From: a bacterium
GTDB lineage: Bacteria; UBA9089
Reading direction: 5' to 3'
Assembly (NCBI GenBank): GCA_003485015.1
Contig: DNCN01000116.1
Coordinates: forward strand, 1-31,954
Length of the DNA: 31,954 nucleotides
Part shown: positions 25,048 to 31,954 of the stretch, piece by piece
How positions within the stretch are numbered: position 1 is the stretch's first letter
How the letters are laid out: every line of letters begins with the position of its first letter
Translations under genes and position numbers: made by a program
The notes under the pieces: generated by a model
What the model saw: the letters and a program-made list of their open reading frames with translations, nothing else
Told to the model about the DNA's origin: nothing
Database searches by the model: none

Positions 25048-25401
25048 ATGAAGCACTTAAAGAAGGGGAGAAAGCTTGGAAGAACGGCGGCCCATAAGAG
25101 AGCACTTTTGCGAAATTTAGCCACTTCTCTCTTTAAACACGGAAGAATTACAACTACCTTGGCAAAGTCCAAAGAGCTCATTCCCTATGCTGAAGGGCTA
25201 ATCTCGAAGGCAAAAGGGGGAACGCTTCATGATCGAAGGCAGATTTTAGCTGAGATCAAAGATAAGAAAGTAACCAAGAAGCTCTTTGATGAGATCTTAT
25301 CTTCCCAAGTTGAACGTCAAGGGGGGTATATTAGGGCTATAAAGAAAGGTCCTCGCCTCGGTGATGCCGCTCAGATGGCTATAGTTGAGCTGATAAAATA
25401 A
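25048..25401 (+). CDS. rplQ: 50S ribosomal protein L17
   Basis: L17, 117 residues, near the tunnel exit. It begins MKHLKKGRKLGRTAAHKRAL, followed by LLRNLATSLFKHGRITTTLA, and ends with RLGDAAQMAIVELIK, all typical. ATG 25048 is preferred to the in-frame TTG two codons upstream because family members begin at this methionine. The GAGGGAAG ribosome binding site lies within the end of rpoA. No hairpin with a T-run follows, so the ribosomal transcript may continue into trpC. Confidence 0.97.
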   Translation: MKHLKKGRKLGRTAAHKRALLRNLATSLFKHGRITTTLAKSKELIPYAEGLISKAKGGTLHDRRQILAEIKDKKVTKKLFDEILSSQVERQGGYIRAIKKGPRLGDAAQMAIVELIK

Positions 25402-25443
25402 TCTTACCAATTAAACCCAATCTCCAACAGAATTTTCACTACC

Positions 25444-25471
25444 TTAACTTCCAGTAATTAAGAAATATAAA
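25444..25471 (+). promoter_or_regulatory. Possible weak promoter for trpCF
   Basis: In the 112 bp between rplQ and trpC, TTAACT (25444-25449) and TATAAA (25466-25471) are separated by 16 bp. This is an acceptable but unremarkable sigma-70 match in an AT-rich spacer, so it may be chance. I see no trp attenuator, run of Trp codons or T-box. It would allow trpCF expression independent of the ribosomal block. Confidence 0.3.
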
Positions 25472-25513
25472 GGCATAAATCATCTCTAATTTTCGAGAAA
25501 GGAAGTAAGGGGT

Positions 25514-26293
25514 TTGTTTTTAGATAAGATTGTTAAGGAGAAGTATAAAGAGATTGAGGAGAGGAAGAAGAATATTCCCCTTGAAGAACTGAAGAGGGGG
25601 CTAGATGGGCGAGATAAGGTCCGCGATTTTAAAAGAGCCATTACCAGAGGGAAAGATGTACCCATTCGGCTGATTGCTGAAATAAAACACTTCTCGCCCC
25701 TTGGGTGGATAATTCGTGAGGATTTTGTCCCTTCTCTTCTAGCAAAGGCCTATGAAGACCGGTGCGTTGCAGCTATCTCGGTTTTGACCGACAGGAATTT
25801 TGGGGGAGAACTTACTCATCTTAAGGAGGTTCGAGAGACGGTTACTCTTCCTCTTTTACGTAAAGATTTTATCCTTGATCCTTACCAGATATACGAGGCC
25901 AGGCTAAATGGGGCAGATGCCGTACTTCTTATTGCCGCCATCCTTAAAGAGGATGAGATTAACAACCTTATCTCGTTAAGTAATGAATTGAAGATGGCCG
26001 CCCTGGTTGAGGTTCATAACGAATCAGAACTGGATAAGGCCTTAAAGACAGAAGCTCAGATCATTGGGATAAATAATCGCAATCTTTACACATTCACTGT
26101 TGATCTAAAGACTACCCTTAGACTGAAACCCTTGATACCACCCTCTAAGATTGTAGTTAGCGAAAGTGGCATAAGTACCCATGAAGAGATTCTTCTTCTT
26201 AAAGAAAAGGAAATTGATGCTGTTCTTATTGGTGAAGCAATCTTAAGATCCAAGGATGTCGGCTCAAAGATCGATAAACTTTTAGGAAGATGA
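25514..26293 (+). CDS. trpC: Indole-3-glycerol phosphate synthase
   Basis: Closes the indole ring in tryptophan synthesis; 259 residues, a TIM barrel. Expected catalytic residues by family alignment are present: E56 and K58 in IAEIK, K117 in LLRKDF, E166 in ALVEVH, N187/N188 in GINNRN, and E217-S218 in SESG. The substrate-loop motif normally SPS(K/A/R)G after the first strand reads SPLGW (61-65), a notable departure. The start is TTG 25514, preceded by GAAAGGAAG; there is no ATG nearby, and FLDKIVKEKYKEIEE matches the usual N-terminus. It overlaps trpF by 4 bp. Confidence 0.93.
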   Translation: MFLDKIVKEKYKEIEERKKNIPLEELKRGLDGRDKVRDFKRAITRGKDVPIRLIAEIKHFSPLGWIIREDFVPSLLAKAYEDRCVAAISVLTDRNFGGELTHLKEVRETVTLPLLRKDFILDPYQIYEARLNGADAVLLIAAILKEDEINNLISLSNELKMAALVEVHNESELDKALKTEAQIIGINNRNLYTFTVDLKTTLRLKPLIPPSKIVVSESGISTHEEILLLKEKEIDAVLIGEAILRSKDVGSKIDKLLGR

Positions 26294-26931
26294 CCAAGAT
26301 CAAAGTTTGTGGAATAACTAATCTTGAAGATGCTTTGGTGGTCATCGATTCTGGATGCGATGCCCTTGGGTTTGTCTTTACCAGGAGCCCAAGGACAATT
26401 AGCCCTGAGGAGGCTCAGATAATTATCGAGAGACTCCCTTCTTCCATAAAGAAGGTTGGAGTGTTTGTCAACGAAGATATATTACGGGTGAAAGAGATAG
26501 CTAAGATCTGCCGACTTGACCTCCTCCAGTTCCATGGAGATGAGACACCGGATTACTGCTTGATGTTTGAGCTCCCTATCATCAAGGCCTTCCGGATAAA
26601 GGATAAAGAAAGCATGAAGAGATTAAATGATTATCAGGTAGCGGCATATCTCCTCGACTCTTACTCTGAAGAGGTTTATGGAGGAACAGGTAAAGGGTTT
26701 AACTGGGAGCTGGCCAAAGAGGCCAAGGCATTTGGCCCCATTATCTTAGCTGGCGGGCTTAATTCCTCAAATGTAACTCGGGCGATTAAAGAGGTTGAAC
26801 CCTACGGTGTTGATGTCTCAAGCGGTGTGGAGGAGAGTCCTGGCCAGAAGGACCACCTTAAGATAAGAGAGTTTATCCGGGTGGTAAGACTGGTGTCTTT
26901 GAGGGAAGAGAAGGAAGCTGGTCCCCTGTAA
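26290..26931 (+). CDS. trpF: Phosphoribosylanthranilate isomerase
   Basis: Performs the Amadori rearrangement preceding TrpC in tryptophan synthesis; 213 residues, a single TIM barrel. The general base C7 (KVCGIT) and general acid D123 (LLDSY) are in place, followed by GGTGKGFNW and the phosphate-binding ILAGGLNSSN and DVSSGVEE. The ATG overlaps the trpC stop (ATGA). No other trp genes are in the window, so the remaining pathway genes must lie elsewhere or be absent. It converges with murI, 32 bp away. Confidence 0.95.
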   Translation: MTKIKVCGITNLEDALVVIDSGCDALGFVFTRSPRTISPEEAQIIIERLPSSIKKVGVFVNEDILRVKEIAKICRLDLLQFHGDETPDYCLMFELPIIKAFRIKDKESMKRLNDYQVAAYLLDSYSEEVYGGTGKGFNWELAKEAKAFGPIILAGGLNSSNVTRAIKEVEPYGVDVSSGVEESPGQKDHLKIREFIRVVRLVSLREEKEAGPL

Positions 26932-26963
26932 GGATATTATGGAGATTGATCATCTATAGCCAC

Positions 26964-27764
26964 TTACATCCTTTGGGTGATTACTCTCATCTTCTCACCC
27001 AAAAGCCTTTCGCCAAGTTTGATGAAATTCGCCGAAGTGTCACTAAGATAGAATTTATAGGTAACATCTGAATTCTCCTCCCGAAGTAGTCCCTCTTCTT
27101 TGAGAGTTTTCCTAGTTATTCGGGCCATCTCGGTGGCCGAATTAACTAGAACAACTCCTTCACCTAACACCTTCTGAATGATGGGCTTTAGGAATGGATA
27201 ATGGGTGCAGCCCAGGATAAGGGTGTCAATCTTATTATCTTTTAATGGAGAAAGATATTCCTCAGCCACTAAGGTGGTCACCTTATGATTCACCCAGCCC
27301 TCTTCGACCAAAGGAACAAAGAGGGGACAGGCTTGAGAGATGACCGTAAGATTTGGATTAAGCCTTTTTAGTTCGTTTACATAGCTCCCGCTGACAATAG
27401 TAGTTGAAGTACCAATCACACCTACTCTGTTATTCCGTGTAACCTGAAGTGCAGTCGATACCCCTGCTTGGATTACTCCAATAATCGGTCGATCAAATTC
27501 CCCCTTAAGGAGATCCAAGGCGACGGAAGAAGCCGTATTGCAAGCTATGATAATCAATTTAGCCCCCTGGTCGACCAGAAAGTGAGTAATCTCCCTGGAG
27601 AATTTAATTACGGTCTCTTTAGACTTCGACCCATAGGGAGTTCGGGCGATGTCTCCAAAATAGACCACATCTTCCAAAGGGAGCTCTTTGATTACCTCGG
27701 CGACTACCGTCAACCCCCCTACGCCAGAATCGAATATCCCAATGGGTAAAGTTTTATTGCTCAT
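26964..27764 (-). CDS. murI: Glutamate racemase
   Basis: Makes D-glutamate for peptidoglycan; 266 residues, typical length. The two catalytic cysteines are C75 in ACNTAS and C186 in GCTHYP, and the substrate motif FDSGVGGL occupies 11-18. The sequence GDIARTPYGSKS is also a family signature. It starts 5 bp after the nucleoside phosphorylase stop and is probably co-transcribed with it. It is the last gene of the minus-strand set. The presence of MurI implies a peptidoglycan wall. Confidence 0.96.
   Translation of the reverse strand: MSNKTLPIGIFDSGVGGLTVVAEVIKELPLEDVVYFGDIARTPYGSKSKETVIKFSREITHFLVDQGAKLIIIACNTASSVALDLLKGEFDRPIIGVIQAGVSTALQVTRNNRVGVIGTSTTIVSGSYVNELKRLNPNLTVISQACPLFVPLVEEGWVNHKVTTLVAEEYLSPLKDNKIDTLILGCTHYPFLKPIIQKVLGEGVVLVNSATEMARITRKTLKEEGLLREENSDVTYKFYLSDTSANFIKLGERLLGEKMRVITQRM
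26972..27003. repeat. 9-bp inverted repeat at the trpF/murI convergence
   Basis: TTTGGGTGA (26972-26980) and TCACCCAAA (26995-27003) are perfect complements with a 14-base loop, inside the last codons of murI. Neither strand has a T-run behind the stem, so this is not a standard intrinsic terminator. Its site between two converging genes makes a transcript-end or read-through barrier possible. Confidence 0.5.
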
Positions 27765-27769
27765 AGAAA

Positions 27770-28495
27770 CTATAGATTCTCTAAGAGTTTCACTGCTTCT
27801 AAGGCTATCCTTATCTCATCTCTGATTGCCCTGGCTGTAACTTCTGTCTCCATTACCTGTTCGCCGTAGAGGATATTACCTGTTGTCGCTAGAATAGCTC
27901 CAACCTTTAATCCTTTTACTAGTCCCAGGGCAAAGAGTCCGGCACACTCCATCTCAAAGGCTACCACACCCTTATCCTCCCAGGTTTTTGCTTGGCGGAC
28001 CTCACCATAGAAAGCATCAGATGTCCCTATTATTCCTACAGTGTATTCTATTTCGAAGAAAGTAGCTGCCTCAACCAATGTCTTTAATACTGTAAAGTCC
28101 GGTACAGGTGGTAATGGCTCCAGTTCATAAGCCGTTAAGATGCCACATAGGGGGACGGCGCCGTTAGGGATGACTATCCTTCCTGGGGGGATGTCCCTTT
28201 TGACTGCCCCGCAAGTTCCCACCCGAATAACGGTCTTTACCCCAAGAATATTCAGCTCCTCAAGCACGATAGAGGCTGAAGGAGAGCCCATCCCAGTAGT
28301 AACCACTGAGATTGGTATTCCAGCATAGGTCCCGGTGTAGGACAGGAGTCCTCTGAATTCATTGACCATCCGGGGGCTATCCAGATATTCTTGAGCAATT
28401 ATCCTAGTTCTGTTGGGATCACCTGGCAACAAGGCATACTCGGCTAGATCCCCTGGTTGACACTTCAGATGATGCAATTTTAAATGTTTCCCCAT
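27770..28495 (-). CDS. Nucleoside phosphorylase (PNP/UDP family)
   Basis: A 241-residue member of nucleoside phosphorylase family NP-I, which splits nucleosides with phosphate. Phosphate-site residues are visible in LLPGDPNRTR (R29) and IRVGTCGA (R91, T94), and the ribose site in VAFEMECAG (E181-E183). The stretch matching the purine-specific SDH of E. coli DeoD reads TGN (205-207), so the Asp that protonates the purine is replaced by Gly. A uridine or other specificity is therefore as likely as purine. GAGGAAG lies 7 nt before the ATG. I give no gene symbol because the substrate is unclear. Confidence 0.85.
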   Translation of the reverse strand: MGKHLKLHHLKCQPGDLAEYALLPGDPNRTRIIAQEYLDSPRMVNEFRGLLSYTGTYAGIPISVVTTGMGSPSASIVLEELNILGVKTVIRVGTCGAVKRDIPPGRIVIPNGAVPLCGILTAYELEPLPPVPDFTVLKTLVEAATFFEIEYTVGIIGTSDAFYGEVRQAKTWEDKGVVAFEMECAGLFALGLVKGLKVGAILATTGNILYGEQVMETEVTARAIRDEIRIALEAVKLLENL

Positions 28496-28515
28496 TTTAC
28501 TACTTCCTCACCATT

Positions 28516-28530
28516 AAGTTTACTAACTTC
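28516..28530. repeat. Near-palindromic 15-mer shared with the rpoC 3' gap
   Basis: AAGTTTACTAACTTC in the 72 bp gap between ispG and the nucleoside phosphorylase gene differs at only one base from AAGTTTAGTAACTTC at 5599-5613. Both can form small AAGTT/AACTT hairpins. On the minus strand, a related word, GGAAGTAGTAAA, recurs around the phosphorylase ribosome binding site. The rest of the gap shows no convincing promoter. This could be a short dispersed repeat or chance in AT-rich spacers. Confidence 0.4.
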
Positions 28531-28567
28531 CTTACACGGTAAGATGCCTCACCTTTTTCTCAACTTC

Positions 28568-29629
28568 TCACCCCTTCAACTCTTTCTCTATCTCTTCAAG
28601 TAAGCATTTGAGCATCTCCTTTTCCTTGACCTTTTTGAGGATCTTACCCCTTTTGAAGATGAGACCCACCCCTTTACCAGCCGCTAAGCCAATATCAGCT
28701 TCACGAGCCTCGCCTGGACCATTGACCACACAGCCCATCACAGCCACCTTCAGTAGTCGGGTAGCGAGTGATGAGTAGTGAGTAGTGAGCTTCTCTTCTA
28801 ATTGAGTTACAACTTTTATCAAGTCGATTTCGCAGCGGCCACAGGTAGGACAAGAGATAAGATCAATACCCGCCTGAAGATCCAGAGCTTTTAGGATCTC
28901 GTAACCTACCTTTATCTCCTCAACCGGGTCCCCAGTTAAAGAGACTCTAATTGTATCGCCAATCCCTTCAGCCAAAAGGATTCCAATCCCGATGGCTGAT
29001 TTGATACTTCCCCGGCCGGGTGGACCAGTTTCGGTGATTCCAATATGGAAGGGATAGTCTACTTTTTCGGCCATGAGTCGATAGGCCGAGATTGTTGTAG
29101 AGATTGATGAGGCCTTAAGAGAGATAACGATTTCAGAGAAGCCAAGCCTCTCAAAGATCTCAATACAATTTAGGGCAGAATCTACCAGAGCTTCGGGGGT
29201 AGGATGCGGATATTTCCTTCGATTGAGAGAACCGGCGTTAACGCCAATCCGAATGGGAATTCCCCGGGCCTTAGCACTTTTAACAATCTCTTCAATCTGA
29301 CTCTTCTTTCTAATGTTACCCGGGTTTATCCTTAACTTATCTACGCCCTGTCTTATGGCCTCAAGAGCAAGGAGATGGTCGAAGTGGATATCAGCTACTA
29401 AGGGAATATCAACCTCTCTCTTTATCTTACCCAGTAGTCTTGCCACTTCCATATCAGGTACAGCTACCCGTACGATCTGGCAGCCAGCCTCTTTCAGCCT
29501 TATGATCTCTCTTACTGTTGCTTTCAGATCCCGGGTATCGGTCTTAGTCATCGATTGGATGGGAATAGGAAAAGTCCCGCCAATAAAGACATCTCCTATT
29601 CTGACTTGACGGCTTATTCTTCTTGCCAT
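28568..29629 (-). CDS. ispG: 4-hydroxy-3-methylbut-2-en-1-yl diphosphate synthase (IspG)
   Basis: The [4Fe-4S] enzyme of the MEP isoprenoid pathway that makes HMBPP from MEcPP; 353 residues. The barrel domain starts with RQVRIGDVFIGG and PIQSMTKTDTRDL. Cluster ligands are C260 and C263 (SCPTCGRC), C300 (GCVVNGPGE) and E307. Ligand spacing C263 to C300 is five longer than in E. coli, because a heptamer repeat encodes residues 281-293. ATG 29629 fits the usual N-terminus and has AAGG 8 nt upstream; a GTG 18 bp earlier is possible. It overlaps the 3' end of rseP by 16 bp. Confidence 0.96.
   Translation of the reverse strand: MARRISRQVRIGDVFIGGTFPIPIQSMTKTDTRDLKATVREIIRLKEAGCQIVRVAVPDMEVARLLGKIKREVDIPLVADIHFDHLLALEAIRQGVDKLRINPGNIRKKSQIEEIVKSAKARGIPIRIGVNAGSLNRRKYPHPTPEALVDSALNCIEIFERLGFSEIVISLKASSISTTISAYRLMAEKVDYPFHIGITETGPPGRGSIKSAIGIGILLAEGIGDTIRVSLTGDPVEEIKVGYEILKALDLQAGIDLISCPTCGRCEIDLIKVVTQLEEKLTTHYSSLATRLLKVAVMGCVVNGPGEAREADIGLAAGKGVGLIFKRGKILKKVKEKEMLKCLLEEIEKELKG
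28751..28790 (-). repeat. Degenerate heptamer repeat inside ispG
   Basis: On the minus strand this reads as successive 7-mers CACTACT, CACTACT, CATCACT, CGCTACC and CGACTAC, between GCT and TG. It encodes the low-complexity peptide LTTHYSSLATRLL (residues 281-293) in the linker between the second and third cluster cysteines, where homologues carry a shorter, ordinary sequence. The reading frame is maintained. It looks like a simple-repeat insertion tolerated in a loop. Confidence 0.75.
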
Positions 29630-30987
29630 TGCCACGCCTTGATCCACTCAAAGGCCTTCTCTTTGATTCCTTGATAGAGTTTAGTCTTTGAGAGGTCATT
29701 GAGGGTGGTAAAGACAAAGAGAGAGATGATGAGGGCGAATCCGATCTTAATGGCTATCTCCTGGATTTTGAGGCTGACCATCTTTCGCCGGACTCCTTCG
29801 ATGAGGCAGAAGACGATGTTTCCACCGTCGACAACAGGTATGGGCAGGAGATTGAGGACTCCCAAGTTGATGCTCAAGAAGGCGATAAAGAAGAGAAGAC
29901 TATTTAAACCCCGCTGGGCATGTTCACCAGCCATTCGGGCAATACCTACTGGGCCAGTGACCTCTCGCCAGGAGGCCTGACCACTCAAGAGCATACCCAG
30001 AGAGTAAATGGTGAGCTTAACCGAGCCTAAGGCCTGGCCAAGTCCTAAAGGGATTGCCTCAAGCAGTGGGAATTTCTGAATCTTGATCTTCATGACCGGT
30101 GGACTGATGCCTATTAAGCCCACCTTCTCAAGGCCACCATCTGTTTTTGGTATCCAATCTTCAACAGGCACTAATTCCACCTCGAATTCATCGCTCCCTC
30201 GCTTAACCCCAACCCTCAGATTCATGCCGCTACTTTGATAGACGATTTCGGTTAAGTCATCCCAGGTGATGATGGATCTACCGTCTATCGAGGTGATTAT
30301 ATCCCCTTCCTTAAGGCCTGCCTTGGCAGCCGGATAATTGGGTTTTATCCTTCCAATTTGAGATAAGATCAGATAGTCAAGACCAAGATCTTCGAATTTG
30401 ATCTCAGAATCTTCTTCTATAATGAGCTCTGTCTCGTGCCCGTCTCTTAAAACCTTTATTTTTAATATCCTTGAAGGATTGTCATCTACAGTTGTAGCTA
30501 AGTCATCCCAATATTGGATCTTTTTTCCTGAGACCTCAATGATCTCGTCTTTTACTCTTATTCCAGCCTTCTCACCCAAGAGACCACTCTCTACTCTTCC
30601 CACAAGATTGGGAGGAACGGCCATGGGGACACCGATGATAAAGAGCATGATGAATAGAGGAATGGCAAAGCCCATACTGAAGAATGGCCCACCTAGGTAA
30701 ACCGCCATCCTTTTCCACCAAGGCTTAGAGAGGAACTCATGCTCTTCGATAGGCTTATCCTTGCCAGGCTCCTCACCAGGCAATTTCACATAACCTCCAA
30801 AGGGTATGATCGAGAGGCGATAGTCTGTCCCTTTATACTTGAAGCCAATGAGTCTCTTGCCAAATCCGAGGGAGAATGTCTCTACCCTGATTCCGAAGAG
30901 CTTAGCCAGAATAAAGTGCCCCAATTCATGGATGAATATAGCTATCCCAAAGGTGACGAGGATCCCCAGTAATTTCGTTAATATCAC
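29614..30987 (-). CDS. rseP: Site-2 membrane metalloprotease RseP
   Basis: A 457-residue intramembrane zinc protease of the RseP family, which cleaves anti-sigma factors and signal-peptide remnants in the inner membrane. The zinc motif HELGH lies at residues 20-24 in the first membrane helix, and the third ligand is D387 in NLLPIPVVDGG (residues 379-389), followed by Asn where His is common. Two PDZ domains lie at about 125-200 and 205-275. Hydrophobic segments at about 95-125, 325-400 and 405-435 fit four membrane passes. The GTG start overlaps the dxr stop by 4 bp (GTGA). Confidence 0.95.
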   Translation of the reverse strand: MILTKLLGILVTFGIAIFIHELGHFILAKLFGIRVETFSLGFGKRLIGFKYKGTDYRLSIIPFGGYVKLPGEEPGKDKPIEEHEFLSKPWWKRMAVYLGGPFFSMGFAIPLFIMLFIIGVPMAVPPNLVGRVESGLLGEKAGIRVKDEIIEVSGKKIQYWDDLATTVDDNPSRILKIKVLRDGHETELIIEEDSEIKFEDLGLDYLILSQIGRIKPNYPAAKAGLKEGDIITSIDGRSIITWDDLTEIVYQSSGMNLRVGVKRGSDEFEVELVPVEDWIPKTDGGLEKVGLIGISPPVMKIKIQKFPLLEAIPLGLGQALGSVKLTIYSLGMLLSGQASWREVTGPVGIARMAGEHAQRGLNSLLFFIAFLSINLGVLNLLPIPVVDGGNIVFCLIEGVRRKMVSLKIQEIAIKIGFALIISLFVFTTLNDLSKTKLYQGIKEKAFEWIKAWQWQEE

Positions 30988-31954
30988 TTTTTCCCAGTTA
31001 CCTCCCTAGCCCAAGCATCGGACCACAGGATCCGGTCCAAGTCTGGATTGATCACAACCTCATGTTTCTCCATGGTCTTTTCAATCAATGCAGGAATCTC
31101 CATAAAGCCAATTCTATTTTTCAAGAATAGATCTACAGCTACCTCATTTGCCGCTGAAAGGACGGCTGGCATCGTCCCTCCGATCTCAGCGGCTTTTAAG
31201 GCTAGATTAAGACAGGGAAAACGTTCAAGGTCAGGCTCTTCGAAGTTTAGTTGCCCAATCTTTGCCAGATTGAGCTTAGGAAATTCATTCAACTGTCTCT
31301 CTGGATAACTGAGGGCATAACTTATAGGTAGCCTCATGTCTGGTATTGAGAGTTGGGCTAAAACCGAACCATCCACAAATTCAACCAAGGAGTGCACCAG
31401 GGACTCTGGATGAATGAGAACGGAGATTCTTTTTACTTCAACTCCAAAGAGATAGTGGGCTTCGATGATCTCTAGACCTTTGTTCATCAAAGTGGCGGAA
31501 TCTACTGAGATCTTCCTACCCATCTGCCACCGAGGATGATTAATAGCTTCCTGGGGGGTGATCTCCTTTAGATCCTCTATGGGTCTTCGTAGGAGGGGGC
31601 CTCCCGAGGCGGTAAGAATAATCCGCTGGACCTTCTCTAAAGAATGTCCTTCTAAACATTGAAAGATTCCAGAATGTTCGCTGTCGATAGGCAGGATCTT
31701 AACCCCTTTCTCTTTGGCTAGATCCATGATTAGCTTGCCAGCCATGACCAAAGGTTCCTTATTGGCAATGGCCACGGTTTTTTTGGCCTTAATGGCTTCA
31801 ATGACGGGGATGAGTCCTACCCCACCAACTATAGCGGAGATAACTAAGTCTACCTCGCTTGAGGTAGCTATTCTGACTAACCCCTCTAAACCAGAGACGA
31901 TTTCAACCCCGTCTTGGATCCTTATCCGGAGCTCATCTGCCCGCTCTTCATCCA
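30984..31954 (-). CDS. dxr: 1-deoxy-D-xylulose 5-phosphate reductoisomerase, C-terminal part (5' end outside window)
   Basis: First committed MEP-pathway enzyme, NADPH-dependent. The frame stays open to the window edge, giving 322 residues; the N-terminal nucleotide-binding motif is outside. Visible are AIVGGVGLIPVIEAIKAKK, ANKEPLV (usually ANKESLV), the metal and substrate motif DSEHSGIFQCL, LTASGGPLL, SVDSATLMNKGLEIIEAHYL and HPESLVHSLVEFVDGSVLAQ. The window shows the codons upstream of VAIANKE are coding, so GTG 31775 is not the start. It overlaps rseP by 4 bp; dxr-rseP-ispG order is common in bacteria. Confidence 0.96.
   Translation of the reverse strand, partial: DEERADELRIRIQDGVEIVSGLEGLVRIATSSEVDLVISAIVGGVGLIPVIEAIKAKKTVAIANKEPLVMAGKLIMDLAKEKGVKILPIDSEHSGIFQCLEGHSLEKVQRIILTASGGPLLRRPIEDLKEITPQEAINHPRWQMGRKISVDSATLMNKGLEIIEAHYLFGVEVKRISVLIHPESLVHSLVEFVDGSVLAQLSIPDMRLPISYALSYPERQLNEFPKLNLAKIGQLNFEEPDLERFPCLNLALKAAEIGGTMPAVLSAANEVAVDLFLKNRIGFMEIPALIEKTMEKHEVVINPDLDRILWSDAWAREVTGKK

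Noticed and set aside
29630..29647. GTG at 29647 as the ispG start.
   Set aside because: It adds six residues not expected in the family, and the ATG at 29629 has a better ribosome binding site; kept only as an alternative.
31775..31775. GTG at 31775 as the start of dxr.
   Set aside because: The codons upstream translate to a normal DXR sequence (SAIVGGVGLIPVIEAIKAKK), so the gene continues past the window end.
1..31954. CRISPR arrays, insertion sequences, prophage genes, toxin-antitoxin or defence genes, tRNA or rRNA genes.
   Set aside because: I saw no repeat-spacer pattern, transposase motif, cloverleaf-like sequence or unfamiliar gene cluster; almost all of the window is conserved core genes.

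Overview
This window is a bacterial core-genome segment dominated by one very long, co-oriented block of transcription and translation genes. It reads rpoB (3' part), rpoC, then the str genes (rpsL, rpsG, fusA, tuf), the S10 genes (rpsJ to rpsQ), the spc genes (rplN to rpmJ, including secY, adk, map and infA) and the alpha genes (rpsM, rpsK, rpsD, rpoA, rplQ). Two tryptophan genes, trpC and trpF, follow in the same direction. From about 26,960 to the end the genes lie on the minus strand. In transcription order they are dxr (cut by the window end), rseP, ispG, a nucleoside phosphorylase and murI.

The organism is a bacterium of moderate GC content (judged by eye). A diderm is suggested, weakly, by the RpoC trigger-loop insertion (the place of the E. 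coli SI3 insert) and by an RseP with two PDZ domains. RpoB lacks the large insert that E. coli beta carries just before its GRHGNKG motif. The ribosomal proteins that occur with and without zinc sites (S4, S14, L36) are all cysteine-containing here; L24 has a C-terminal zinc ribbon and adenylate kinase a four-cysteine lid. An uncultured or candidate lineage fits this mix, but the sequence alone does not let me name it.

Regulation is visible mainly in the 374 bp between rpoC and rpsL. This gap holds a near-consensus sigma-70 promoter, a leader of about 200 nt with mutually exclusive pairings, and an intrinsic terminator or attenuator ahead of a strong rpsL ribosome binding site. Downstream genes are tightly packed with many 1-14 bp overlaps, and no further convincing terminator is visible up to trpF. 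The minus-strand genes are also compact: dxr and rseP overlap by 4 bp, rseP and ispG by 16 bp, and the phosphorylase and murI are 5 bp apart. They pair the MEP isoprenoid pathway (Dxr, IspG) with envelope functions (RseP, MurI).

I found no mobile element, CRISPR array, toxin-antitoxin, defence locus, tRNA or rRNA, and no clearly novel multi-gene system. The points worth a second look are a four-cysteine insert in EF-Tu, a heptamer repeat absorbed in frame into IspG, the rpsL leader and attenuator, a long charged tail on S3, a rewritten active-site loop in TrpC, loss of the purine-specific Asp in the nucleoside phosphorylase, and the position of an isolated trpCF pair behind rplQ.
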